DNA of 53,233 nucleotides from Brevundimonas bullata (GTDB lineage Bacteria > Pseudomonadota > Alphaproteobacteria > Caulobacterales > Caulobacteraceae), in contig NZ_JACHLM010000009.1 in the NCBI RefSeq assembly GCF_014207965.1, positions 1-53,233 of the forward strand. The letters run 5' to 3'. Within the stretch, counting starts at the first letter, position 1, and each line of letters starts with the position of its first letter. Under the pieces are notes generated by a model. That model was not told the origin of the DNA. It made no database searches and saw nothing but the letters and a program-made list of their open reading frames with translations. Both the position numbers and the translations under genes were made by a program. Below, piece after piece: positions 15,637 to 26,224 of the stretch.

Positions 15637-16293
15637 ATGGATAGTTTGCTTAGTTCGGCCGCCGATTTCATCGCCAGACACCATGTCTGGGCCGGGGTCG
15701 TTCTAGGGGCTGTCACCTTCTTCGAGTCGCTGGTGGTGATCGGCGCCTTTGTGCCGGCCACGGGTCTGCTGGTCGCCGCAGGCGGTCTGGTGGCCGCGGG
15801 CGTGCTCGACCCCCTGACCGTCATCGCCGGCTGCGTCATCGGCGCGGTCATGGGCGACGCCATCTCCTACTGGATCGGTCGCCGCCTGGGCACGGGCGTG
15901 CTGCGCCAGCCCCTGCTGTTGCCCCACCGTCGCAAGATCGCCTGGACGCGGCTCTATTGCCGTCGTTACGGCGTGGCCTCCATCTTTATCGGTCGCTTCT
16001 TCGGTCCGCTGCGCGCCTTCGTGCCGGTCATGGTCGGCGTGCTGCGGATGCGTCAGCGGGTGTTCCAGCTGGCCAACGTCACCTCGGCCTTTGTCTGGGT
16101 TCTGGCCATGCTGGCGCCGGGCTATCTGGCAGCCAAGGGTCTGGCGCAACTGGAGTTCATGAGCGAGGCTCACGGGCCCACTCTAATGCTGATCGCCTTT
16201 GGCGCTCTGGTCGTCGTCGCCGTCGTCGCCATGCGCTGGATGAAGGGCAGGGCGGCCAAGCGGTCGGCCTTGCTGGCTGCGGCGGTCAAGTAA
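15637..16293 (+). CDS. DedA-family membrane protein
   Basis: 218 aa. Inner-membrane protein of the DedA/VTT superfamily, whose members act as lipid transporters (undecaprenyl phosphate or phosphatidylethanolamine flippases) and help keep the proton gradient. Family features are FFESLVVIGAFVPA, GAVMGDAISYWIGRRLG and IFIGRFFGPLRAFVPVMVGVLRM, the last holding the conserved re-entrant Arg and Pro residues. Several hydrophobic segments are seen and the tail is basic. The leader upstream is strongly structured and could control translation. Confidence 0.9.
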   Translation: MDSLLSSAADFIARHHVWAGVVLGAVTFFESLVVIGAFVPATGLLVAAGGLVAAGVLDPLTVIAGCVIGAVMGDAISYWIGRRLGTGVLRQPLLLPHRRKIAWTRLYCRRYGVASIFIGRFFGPLRAFVPVMVGVLRMRQRVFQLANVTSAFVWVLAMLAPGYLAAKGLAQLEFMSEAHGPTLMLIAFGALVVVAVVAMRWMKGRAAKRSALLAAAVK

Positions 16294-16315
16294 TTCCCCC
16301 ATCCGCATTTAACGG

Positions 16316-16423
16316 CCGTCATCCTCGGGCTTGACCCGAGGATCGAGCGGAGGGGCGAACTCGCCCTTGCTAGCGTCGCGTAGGCGGACAATCCGATCCT
16401 CGGGTCAAGCCCGAGGATGACGG
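16316..16423. repeat. Palindromic intergenic repeat with perfect 30-bp inverted arms
   Basis: Arms 16316-16345 and 16394-16423 are exact reverse complements over 30 bp, separated by 48 bp. Each arm is itself a hairpin (CCTCGGG-CTTGA-CCCGAGG). The outer ends carry the GTCATCC/GGATGAC pattern also seen in the repeats at 43029 and 46245. Probably a dispersed REP/BIME-like element. Confidence 0.85.
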
Positions 16424-16456
16424 TGAGAGAGGGTGGGCCGCGCACGCCGCCCATGA

Positions 16457-16494
16457 AAGAAGGCCCGACCGGATGGTCGGGCCTTCTTCGTTTT
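16457..16494. terminator. Bidirectional intrinsic terminator
   Basis: Perfect 14-bp stem (16457-16470 with 16475-16488), GGAT loop, then CGTTTT on the + strand and CTTTC on the minus strand. It can serve both dedA and the convergent amidohydrolase gene. Confidence 0.85.
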
Positions 16495-16509
16495 CAGGAC
16501 TGACGCGCG

Positions 16510-19818
<3,309 letters not shown>

Positions 19819-19953
19819 GGAAAGCCCCCATACCCCTCAAACCGAGGTCGGAAGGTCTAGCGGGAGCGGAGCGGTCTTGACCAGACGCCAGGCGTCGAAG
19901 GGACGCAATTCGACCGCGTCAAGATATCGCATCGGATTGTCGGGAAGATTGGA

Positions 19954-19990
19954 CCGGACCCTTGCAAATCATTGATCTGCAAGGGTCCGG
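19954..19990 (-). terminator. Hairpin behind the displaced tRNA-Thr fragment
   Basis: Perfect 13-bp stem (19954-19966 with 19978-19990) directly after the CCA end of the tRNA fragment. It was probably the original 3' hairpin of the host tRNA-Thr before the element integrated. No T-tract follows. Confidence 0.55.
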
Positions 19991-19991
19991 A

Positions 19992-20039
19992 TGGTGCCGC
20001 CGGGGGGAATCGAACCCACGACCTCAGCCTTACCAAGGA
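19992..20039 (-). pseudogene. Displaced 3' half of tRNA-Thr, left attachment site
   Basis: On the minus strand this reads from the anticodon arm through the T-arm and acceptor 3' strand to CCA. Positions 20019-20039 are identical over 21 bp to 30281-30301 in the intact tRNA-Thr, and the acceptor end GGCGGCACCA also matches. The T-stem differs and contains a T-C mismatch, as expected for an unselected remnant. It lies 16 bp from the integrase stop. This is the original host 3' end pushed aside by integration. Confidence 0.9.
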
Positions 20040-20055
20040 AATTCCGAACATCGCT

Positions 20056-21123
20056 CTAAGCGGCTCCGTGCTTGGGTTTGATGGTTCCCGAGTGTCCCCG
20101 GTCCCCGGATTTTCCCCATATCTCGCCAATCGAACCGGCGAGGTGGGAAGTGTTGACGTGGGCGTAGCGCATGACCATTGCGGCGCTCTTCCAGCCGCCC
20201 AGCTCCATCAGAGCGGTCAGGTCGCGGTTGGCCTGATAGTGCCAAGTGGCCCAGGTGTGGCGGCAGTCGTGCGGCGAGAAGTCGTCGATCCCCGCTCGGC
20301 GAATCATACCGGCCCAGGCCGTCTTGATTTGCCCACCACCGCCCTCTCGGATCTCATAGGGATCGCCCAGCGGCGTGGTCCGACCGTTCGCCAGCGTGGT
20401 GGGGAGCGAGCGCCGGAAAACGGCTCCGTCACGATGGGGGAGGGTCGAGAGGGCCGCGACAGCGCGCGGGTGCAGCGGGACGCCTCTCGGCTCGTTATTC
20501 TTCGTTTTGGGGAACACGACGTGCGCCCGTTCGAGGTCCACGTCGCGCCAGTCCAGATACAGCGCCTCGGAGATGCGGGCGCCGGTCGAGAACAGGAAGA
20601 CCACCAGAGGGCGCAGATGGGGCGCAGCGGCTTGTATCAACCGCTCAGCTTCTTCGTGCGTCACCCACCGGATACGGCCCTTCGGCTCTTTGGGGCGAGC
20701 GATCACCGGCTTTTCGCACCACCGCTTGCGGGCGGCGTGGTGCAGCACGGCGGCGACAGGCGTGTAGATGTGGCGGTTCAGCGTCGAGGGGGCGGCGCTA
20801 GGCTTCAGCTTCTTCGCCAAGGCGTCGATCTCGGCTTGGCCGATTGCCGCAAGCGGTTTCAGGCCGATGGCTTTTAGGATGGGGGCCAAGTGTGTGCCTT
20901 CCCCGCCAGTCTCCATGTAGCTCAGCGCGGCCTCCGCGAATGTGCGTGTAGCGGAATCACCGTGGACCGATCGCTTGAGGAGCTCGGCTTCGCGGATCGC
21001 ACGGATTTCTTCCGCGGCTTTGCGGTCGCTAGTGCGAGTGCTTTCGTCAACGACGAGGCCCCGGATGGTCCCGCGGAGATACCAGTATGGCGAGCCGTGT
21101 CGTCGTTTGAGGGTGAGGGGCAT
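20056..21123 (-). CDS. int: Tyrosine integrase of the element
   Basis: 355 aa from the ATG at 21123 (MPLTLKRRHGSPYWYLRG), the usual start of this alphaproteobacterial phage integrase group. The catalytic domain shows Arg in STGARISEALYLDW, HDCRHTW (His-x-x-Arg), Trp in LGGWKSAAMVM and the nucleophile Tyr in MRYAHVN. The N-terminal half is an arm-binding and core-binding (SAM-like) region. It would recombine the anticodon-arm core of tRNA-Thr with attP. The gene ends next to the left attachment site, the normal position. Confidence 0.95.
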   Translation of the reverse strand: MPLTLKRRHGSPYWYLRGTIRGLVVDESTRTSDRKAAEEIRAIREAELLKRSVHGDSATRTFAEAALSYMETGGEGTHLAPILKAIGLKPLAAIGQAEIDALAKKLKPSAAPSTLNRHIYTPVAAVLHHAARKRWCEKPVIARPKEPKGRIRWVTHEEAERLIQAAAPHLRPLVVFLFSTGARISEALYLDWRDVDLERAHVVFPKTKNNEPRGVPLHPRAVAALSTLPHRDGAVFRRSLPTTLANGRTTPLGDPYEIREGGGGQIKTAWAGMIRRAGIDDFSPHDCRHTWATWHYQANRDLTALMELGGWKSAAMVMRYAHVNTSHLAGSIGEIWGKSGDRGHSGTIKPKHGAA

Positions 21124-21293
21124 GGCAGACGCTCCAGAAGGTTCTCGATGTCGCTCGGGGTGAAGACGTAGGTTCGGCCGTGCTTGCGCCCGACGCCATA
21201 TGTGCGGGCCATCTTGACCAGCGCGGTTTCTGACCAAGGGACCAAGCCCTCGGAGACCAGACTCTTCGCCGTTTTGATGACCGGCCACCCCAT
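20922..21293 (-). CDS. Small predicted DNA-binding protein, excisionase/AlpA-like candidate
   Basis: 123 aa from the ATG at 21293, which overlaps the connector gene's TGA (TGATG). The first 60 residues look like a short winged helix: ETALVKMARTYGVGRKHGRTYVFTPSDIENLLERL, similar in plan to excisionase/AlpA proteins that bind att sites or promoters. The last 60 residues are basic, Ser/Pro-rich and overlap the integrase start by 202 bp in another frame, so the functional protein may be mainly the N-terminal part. Its place beside the integrase supports an excision or regulatory role. The family call is tentative. Confidence 0.6.
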   Translation of the reverse strand: MGWPVIKTAKSLVSEGLVPWSETALVKMARTYGVGRKHGRTYVFTPSDIENLLERLPCPSPSNDDTARHTGISAGPSGASSLTKALALATAKPRKKSVRSAKPSSSSDRSTVIPLHAHSRRPR

Positions 21294-21565
21294 CAGACGT
21301 CCCACCTCCGATAGCGGTTAGCGAGCGTGAGGGCGGCCGGGGGCTGCTCTTCGTTGTGGCGGCTATCGAACAGGCGAGCGACATGGATCAGCGCCGCCGT
21401 GCGGACGCTCTCGGGCACGTCGTCGCCGGGTTGCAGGCCGTCGGCGTGCGCCAGGGCGCTTTCCGAAGCCGTCGCGATCAGCTGCTCGATCAGGTCGTCC
21501 TCTTCGTTGTAATCGACGCGGAGGTAGGCCTTGGCCTCGTCCAGGGTGATGATCGGATCAGCCAT
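21293..21565 (-). CDS. Head-tail connector protein, gp6-like
   Basis: 90 aa from the ATG at 21565, overlapping the portal gene's end by 8 bp. ITLDEAKAYLRVDYNEEDDLIEQLIATA followed by VRTAALIHVARLFDSRH matches the small helical HK97 gp6-like connector family (Phage_gp6/QLRG type). It would form a ring under the portal that accepts a tail. It is the only connector seen; the tail-terminator and tail genes that usually follow are absent. Confidence 0.82.
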   Translation of the reverse strand: MADPIITLDEAKAYLRVDYNEEDDLIEQLIATASESALAHADGLQPGDDVPESVRTAALIHVARLFDSRHNEEQPPAALTLANRYRRWDV

Positions 21566-22772
21566 TGGCGGCCTCCGGGGCAGAGCCCAGCGGCGTCCAG
21601 TTCGCCGGTTGATGGTAAACGTCACCGCCGGGGATGGGCGTCTCGTTCTCACGGCGGCGGATATCGTTCGGGCTGAACACCCCGATCTCGCGGCCGATGC
21701 GGTAAGCCTCGAAGCGGGCCTGCACGTCACCCTTCAGCAGCGCGGCAAGGTCGTGCTCGATGTAGAGCGACCGGCGGCTTTCATCCGTCAGCAGACAGCG
21801 CAGCATGGCCGCCTCAATCCGGCTGGCCAGCGGCCCCAGGCAGTTCGCCACCAGCGACCGGGCCTCTTGCTCGGTGTTGCTGTAGGTCGATTTGTCGGTG
21901 ATGCCGACCGACGTAGGCGGAACCCCGAACAGGCGAGCCACATCCTCATTGGACAGCTTCTGACTGCCCAGGAACTCGGCGTCTTCGGCCGTCCACGACA
22001 GGGGCGTGTATTTTGCACCACCGTCCATAATCAGGAGCTGGCCCGCGTTGTTCGCGCCCTGAAGGCGGTCTGCGACGGCCTCCCTGATCTTCACCCGCGC
22101 GTCGCCGGTCAGGCGCTCGTCGTAGGACATGACGCCCGAGGGACGCAGGCCGTTCTCAATCAGGCTTTGGGCGGTTTCCGCCTGGGCGATGCGCAGGCCC
22201 ATCGAGGCCCGGCCGAACTGAATGGCCGACACGCCCATCATGCCGTCGCGCGAGGGACCGCGAATGTGCAGCATCTCTTCTTGCAGCAGGATGGTGACGC
22301 CGCCAGAGGGCTCGCTGACGCGATAGCGCAGGCGACCGCTCGAAAGCTTCTCGACGGTGACGATGCCGGGCGCCAGCGGATACAGGGCCACCACCGCGCC
22401 CCTGTTGTCGCGCTCGATGCGGGCGAAGGCGTTGCCGTGCAGGTCCAGCGAGCGGATCAGGAACTCGCGGCCCTCATAGGCCGTCATTTGCGGGTTCATC
22501 AGGTCGTGCAGGACCGGATACAGGGGCAGGTCGTTCGCGCGCTCGCGGCCGCCGTCAGCGGTGCGCCGGAAGACGAACAGGCCAACGCTGGCCAGCATCT
22601 CCGAACGCAGGTTGACGCAGCGCACCGCAACGGCGCTGTTGGACATGAGGGTGTCAGGGTTCACGCCAGCGCCGCCCATGCCACGCAGACCAAACCATTC
22701 GGCCAGGTAGGGATCAGAGGCGGTGATGGTTTCAGCGGCGCGCGTCTCGCGCTTGTTGAAGGGCCAGATCAT
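21558..22772 (-). CDS. Phage portal protein, HK97 family
   Basis: 404 aa, the full family length. Typical features: MIWPFNKRE start, NSAVAVRCVNLRSEMLASV, DLHGNAFARIERD, LFGVPPTSVGITDKSTYSN, EQEARSLVANCLGPLASRIE. Portals form the dodecameric DNA entry channel of the capsid. The start overlaps the protease stop by 4 bp. Complete, with no sign of decay. Confidence 0.95.
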   Translation of the reverse strand: MIWPFNKRETRAAETITASDPYLAEWFGLRGMGGAGVNPDTLMSNSAVAVRCVNLRSEMLASVGLFVFRRTADGGRERANDLPLYPVLHDLMNPQMTAYEGREFLIRSLDLHGNAFARIERDNRGAVVALYPLAPGIVTVEKLSSGRLRYRVSEPSGGVTILLQEEMLHIRGPSRDGMMGVSAIQFGRASMGLRIAQAETAQSLIENGLRPSGVMSYDERLTGDARVKIREAVADRLQGANNAGQLLIMDGGAKYTPLSWTAEDAEFLGSQKLSNEDVARLFGVPPTSVGITDKSTYSNTEQEARSLVANCLGPLASRIEAAMLRCLLTDESRRSLYIEHDLAALLKGDVQARFEAYRIGREIGVFSPNDIRRRENETPIPGGDVYHQPANWTPLGSAPEAANG

Positions 22773-23308
22773 GCCAGCGCCTCCAGATATAGCCGCGCGT
22801 GAGCGATGCGCATGAGACGTTCGGCCTGTTTCGAGCGAGCCGTGACCACCGTGCCCTCATAGGCTGGCCACGCCTTCACGATGCTGATTTCGTGCAGGTT
22901 CACCCGTTCAAGCTGGCGCACCCCATTGGCGCGGCTCTCGCCGCCTGGGGGCACGTCAAAGCCGAAGCTCATGCCGCCGAGGTCGCCGCGCTCGGCCAAG
23001 GCCAGGATATCGCGCCCTTCCGTCGTGTCGGGCACGTCCAGGTCGAAGGCCAGGCCGGTCGAGTCCTGCGACAGCCGCAGCGTGCCGGAGCGGGTGCGGG
23101 CCAGCAGGCGGCTCGGGTCGTGATCCACCAGGGCCAGAATGTCCTGACGTGCGGTCAGGGAGCCCGCGAAGGCCCCCTGCCGGATTTCTTCATCGGTCGT
23201 GCCGATCCGGGCTCGCACCCCGAACAGGGCGGCGTAGCCCTCCAGCCGACGGCCGCGAGCGCGGACCTCGACCGGAGCGGACCGACGTTCAGGAGCGAGC
23301 CCAGCCAT
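22769..23308 (-). CDS. HK97-family prohead protease
   Basis: 179 aa. The catalytic His lies in LVDHDPSRLLART and the catalytic Ser in LGGMSFGFDVP, both standard for the U35/HK97 protease. The opening (RRLEGYAALFGVRARIGTTDEEIRQGAF) is also typical. It cleaves the scaffold-like N-terminal delta domain of the capsid protein during head maturation. The start overlaps the capsid stop and the stop overlaps the portal start by 4 bp, so capsid, protease and portal are translationally linked. Confidence 0.94.
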   Translation of the reverse strand: MAGLAPERRSAPVEVRARGRRLEGYAALFGVRARIGTTDEEIRQGAFAGSLTARQDILALVDHDPSRLLARTRSGTLRLSQDSTGLAFDLDVPDTTEGRDILALAERGDLGGMSFGFDVPPGGESRANGVRQLERVNLHEISIVKAWPAYEGTVVTARSKQAERLMRIAHARLYLEALA

Positions 23309-24564
23309 TAGGGGACCACCGGGGCGAAGCTGTTGGCCGCAACCAGAGCCTTCTTGAAGGCGTCCGGGGTGCGCACGGCCACGTCAGCGTCGAGGAAGGC
23401 GTGGATCAGGACGCCGCCCTTCGAGGCCACGTCGCTGTGATACGGGTTCACCAGGATATCGACGCCCGACCAGTAGCCGATGACCAGTTCAGACCAGATG
23501 CCGTAGATCAGCGCGTTCAGGTCTTCGTCGTCGCCCAGGTTGTTGGGCACCTGGGTCGTCTGTTCGACCCGCTGGCCGTGGAACAGTTCGGCCAGGCTGA
23601 AGGTGTGGCCGTCCGCGTCCTTCTGGCGACGCGCCAGGCGCATGACGCCGGGGTTCGTCAAGAAGGCCGTGGTGCCGGTCAGGTCGTCCAGCTCCAGCGC
23701 GGCGATCATCTCATTGGTCGTGTCCGCCAGGGAGCCTTCCAGCGGCACCGCCAGCACGCCCGGCGTGTTCAGGATGCCCACCGGCTCGTCACCACCGGCG
23801 CCAGCGATGGCGGCCTTATCGAGCGCCTGTTGCAGCAGTTGGCCCAGGTCGCGGCGCAGCAGGTCTTCGATGCTTTCGGCCGATTGCAGGATCATGCGGC
23901 GGCTGATCTCGTATTCGCCACCCACGGTTTTCGGACCCATCGCCTGCTTGGCGAACTTGGGATCAGAGCGGGTGACGGCCTCATGTTCACCGACCCACGA
24001 CACTGAACCGCTATCCGACAGGCGGGGCAGTTCGATGTTGCCGGTCAGGTTGCGCAGGACCGTGGCGCCCATGCTCTCCACCAGCAGGCGGGGGCGCGGG
24101 TGATCGCGGACGGGATAGAGGGAGGTCGGGACCAGATTGCCGCCAGCGGCGCCCGCCGGGGTCGTCGTGGTCAGGGCGCGGGCTTCCATCAGGATCTCGG
24201 TAGGGACCATGACGCCGCGCGTCTCCCGGCCGCGAGCGAGGTCTTGGTGAACCTCAGCCTCCAGGCCGGTGATCTTGCCCGTCATCGAGCCTTGCAGGGC
24301 GCGGGCCAGGCTGTAGTTGCGCAGCTCACGGGGACGGCCAGAACCGTCCACCGGATCGGCGTCGGCGCGGCGCTCGTCCTCGGCCAAAAACTCGGCGCGC
24401 TGGATTTGCTGATCGAGGGATCGGATTTCGGCCTGGCCAGCATCGAAGGCTTGCGTCTCTTCGGCGGTCAGGTCGCGGTTGTCGTTTTCCGCCTTCGTCA
24501 CGATCGCCTTGAGGGCGTCGCGCTTGGCGGCTCGCTTTTCGCGGAGGGCGGGCAGATTACGCAT
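23308..24564 (-). CDS. HK97-family major capsid protein
   Basis: 418 aa. Residues 1-110 are a charged helical delta domain (REKRAAKRDALKAIV, then AEETQAFDAGQAEIRSLDQQI) that would serve as internal scaffold and be cut off by the protease. From about residue 115 the capsid fold follows: NLVPTSLYPVRD, ATVLRNLTGNIELPR, LLQQALDKAAIAGAGGDEPVGIL, NPYHSDVASKGGVLIHAFLDADVAVRTPDAF. The start overlaps the end of the small repeat protein. Intact length argues that heads can still be made. Confidence 0.95.
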   Translation of the reverse strand: MRNLPALREKRAAKRDALKAIVTKAENDNRDLTAEETQAFDAGQAEIRSLDQQIQRAEFLAEDERRADADPVDGSGRPRELRNYSLARALQGSMTGKITGLEAEVHQDLARGRETRGVMVPTEILMEARALTTTTPAGAAGGNLVPTSLYPVRDHPRPRLLVESMGATVLRNLTGNIELPRLSDSGSVSWVGEHEAVTRSDPKFAKQAMGPKTVGGEYEISRRMILQSAESIEDLLRRDLGQLLQQALDKAAIAGAGGDEPVGILNTPGVLAVPLEGSLADTTNEMIAALELDDLTGTTAFLTNPGVMRLARRQKDADGHTFSLAELFHGQRVEQTTQVPNNLGDDEDLNALIYGIWSELVIGYWSGVDILVNPYHSDVASKGGVLIHAFLDADVAVRTPDAFKKALVAANSFAPVVP

Positions 24565-24697
24565 AGGTAGGTAGCTCCATCAGGCCCACGCAGGGCACGG
24601 GGAAAGGGCGTCTCACGACGGCGGGGGTTTCCATCAGGCCCAGGACGGGCGCGGGGAATTGGCGTCTCACGACGGCAAAGGGGGATGCGGCGCTCAC
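24557..24697 (-). CDS. 46-residue protein made of two 18-residue repeats
   Basis: GTG start overlapping the 212-aa protein's stop (GTGA), TAA 8 bp inside the capsid gene. After a short lead (SAASPF), two repeats follow back to back: AVVRRQFPAPVLGLMETP and AVVRRPFPVPCVGLMELP, then TYA. At the DNA level this is a 47-bp imperfect repeat at 54-bp spacing (24576-24622 and 24630-24676). Exact start and stop overlaps on both sides and in-frame repeats support real translation. Position before the capsid suggests a head-assembly role (scaffold, decoration or size control), but that is inference. No family known to me. Confidence 0.65.
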   Translation of the reverse strand: MSAASPFAVVRRQFPAPVLGLMETPAVVRRPFPVPCVGLMELPTYA

Positions 24698-25332
24698 TTG
24701 GCGCTTCCGATCAGTTGGCCAAGCGCCCTAATCGTGCGGCCGCTGAAACGATTGACGGTGGACAGGTCGCTGTCGTCGCCGGGCTGGGTTGTTTCCCAAG
24801 ACTGAAGGGCGTCCAGATCAGTCGGCAGGGCGCTATAGTGACGCTCGGCGCGTCCATTAGAGCCGTAAACTCGGAAACCGGCCTGCGGGTAAGCGCCGTA
24901 GAGCGTCACTTCGATGCCGAAGTGACCGGGGACGCGGGGATCAGATTCAGGCTTGCGCACGATGGCGGCGCGATACTCTTCCAGGGTGCCATCGCCGGCC
25001 GCAGCTATCAGGCCCGCCAGCCCATCCACGAAGGTATCAGCGGAGGCGATCACTTCCGGCAGGTCTGGGCCTTCAACGCTGGAATCGCGCAGCGGCAGAC
25101 CACCGTAACGGAGCGCCGAGGTCAGCACATCAGCAGCAGGCAACGGCCCGGCCACTGCGATCAGAAGGAAGGCGGCATCGTGAGGCGTTACCTTTGCTGC
25201 GCTTGCGCCGCGCCCGCCCTTGGTCACGAATCCCGCCTCGCGCAGCACTCGCCACGGGTAATCGACAGCGTTGGCCGGGAGCTTGAACAGCTCCGCGACC
25301 TTCGCTTTCAGTTGTCCAGGCGTGGCGCTCAC
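24694..25332 (-). CDS. Unknown 212-residue protein of the element
   Basis: 212 aa. The first 60 residues (MSATPGQLKAKVAELFKLPANAVDYPWRVLREAGFVTKGGRGASAAKV in pattern) resemble a helix-turn-helix with a wing, and the middle is helical. The C-terminal third (HFGIEVTLYGAYPQAGFRVY) looks beta-rich, ending with a helix that carries RTIRALGQLIG. It lies between the early genes and the capsid operon. Candidates are a small terminase subunit, a packaging-redirecting protein or a regulator, but no motif decides this. Stop overlaps the repeat peptide start. Confidence 0.65.
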   Translation of the reverse strand: MSATPGQLKAKVAELFKLPANAVDYPWRVLREAGFVTKGGRGASAAKVTPHDAAFLLIAVAGPLPAADVLTSALRYGGLPLRDSSVEGPDLPEVIASADTFVDGLAGLIAAAGDGTLEEYRAAIVRKPESDPRVPGHFGIEVTLYGAYPQAGFRVYGSNGRAERHYSALPTDLDALQSWETTQPGDDSDLSTVNRFSGRTIRALGQLIGSAK

Positions 25333-25403
25333 AGGTCAATCTCCATCATGGGAGATTTGTCCCATGAGGCCGCGCGACTGTCAACGGAGTTTTCACCAAT
25401 GGG

Positions 25404-25577
25404 TCAGTAATACCCCTCCCGTTCCCGTTCATCGATCCATTCCTGGTCGTGGCCGTCCTCCAGGTCCTCAGTCTCGGCATCTAGGGCGTCGAGCGCGGCG
25501 ATGGCGGTTTCCACGGCGCGCTCCAGTCGCTGGCGCAGGCGGAAGGTGCGGGCGGGATCGAGGGCGACGACGGTCAT
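25404..25577 (-). CDS. Small acidic helical protein of the element
   Basis: 57 aa from the ATG at 25577, which overlaps the upstream stop (ATGA). Highly charged: TFRLRQRLERAVETAIAALDALDAETEDLEDGHDQEWIDERE, a probable helical hairpin. No family recognised. Coupled to the 105-aa protein upstream, so both belong to the unit read leftward from the divergent control region at 25892-25981. Confidence 0.6.
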   Translation of the reverse strand: MTVVALDPARTFRLRQRLERAVETAIAALDALDAETEDLEDGHDQEWIDEREREGYY

Positions 25578-25891
25578 TGCACGTAAGCGCCTTCCACGCC
25601 CAGATTGAACGCGGCCATCGCCCTGTGGTCTCCCGCCAGCCAGCGCGCGCGCAAATCTCCGGTGAGTTTGGCAAACTGCTTGGGAGTCAAAGTGCTGACT
25701 ATCGCGCCCAACAGGATTGATGTTGCCGTGTAATCCCGCTGCACAACGTGCGGAGCCCGCAGCCAAGCGACGTTTGCCGGGAGGGGGTCGCCTGCATTAA
25801 GGCGGCCAGAATCAAGAGGGGGGCGACAGGCGCGTGGAAAAGTAACGATCTGCCCACTGGGCGCAGTTGTGCTATTGGCGTGTTCAGCCAT
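25574..25891 (-). CDS. Unknown 105-residue protein of the element
   Basis: 105 aa. The first 40 residues are Pro/Ser-rich and likely flexible; residues 55-105 are helical (TATSILLGAIVSTLTPKQFAKLTGDLRARWLAGDHRAMAAFNLG). First gene leftward from the divergent control region, opposite the ribbon-helix-helix regulator. It may be an early control protein, but no domain is recognised. Confidence 0.6.
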   Translation of the reverse strand: MAEHANSTTAPSGQIVTFPRACRPPLDSGRLNAGDPLPANVAWLRAPHVVQRDYTATSILLGAIVSTLTPKQFAKLTGDLRARWLAGDHRAMAAFNLGVEGAYVQ

Positions 25892-25965
25892 GACCTGATC
25901 TCCTAAGGATCGGTTGCGGTTAGGGCCGGGCGAAGCGTTCCAGCGCTTGCTCGGTCCGTCTTTTA

Positions 25966-26003
25966 TGTTATCACTTTAACCATGACGTCAAGCCGTGATA
26001 ACA
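25966..26003. promoter_or_regulatory. Inverted-repeat operator candidate for the satellite regulator
   Basis: TGTTATCAC (25966-25974) and GTGATAACA (25995-26003) are perfect 9-bp inverted copies separated by 20 bp. They flank the start codon of the ribbon-helix-helix gene (ATG 25982) in a 90-bp divergent region. Ribbon-helix-helix repressors often bind such repeats at their own start, so autoregulation is likely. Confidence 0.55.
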
Positions 26004-26224
26004 GAAAATCAAGAGGCCGCCCGGCGACGGGCAAGGGGACGCTCATAGGCGTCCGTTTACAGCCCGATCAGCTCCAGCGCCTTGACGACTGGATCGAGGA
26101 AGATGGCGGACGGTTCTCTCGGCCAGAGGCTATCCGCAAGCTGTTGGAACACGCGTGGGGTCGGACTGTCGCGTCTCGAGGCGTGAAGACCCTTCCTCCC
26201 TTGTTAGGTGAAGCCGGTGAATAG
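25982..26224 (+). CDS. Ribbon-helix-helix (CopG/Arc-type) transcriptional regulator
   Basis: 80 aa. Basic N-terminal arm (SRDNRKSRGRPATGKG), then the fold itself: LIGVRLQPDQLQRLDDWIEEDGGRFSRPEAIRKLLEHAW, one strand and two helices, as in Arc/CopG. It is one of only two + strand genes in the element and faces the leftward genes across a region with a 9-bp inverted repeat. By position it is the element's likely switch protein, repressing both divergent units. Family call good, role inferred. Confidence 0.8.
   Translation: MTSSRDNRKSRGRPATGKGTLIGVRLQPDQLQRLDDWIEEDGGRFSRPEAIRKLLEHAWGRTVASRGVKTLPPLLGEAGE

Noticed and set aside
24576..24676. Two 47-bp direct repeats looking at first like a CRISPR fragment or noncoding repeat
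   Set aside because: Only two units, no spacers of equal length, and the repeat translates in frame into an 18-residue protein repeat within a well-placed small ORF.
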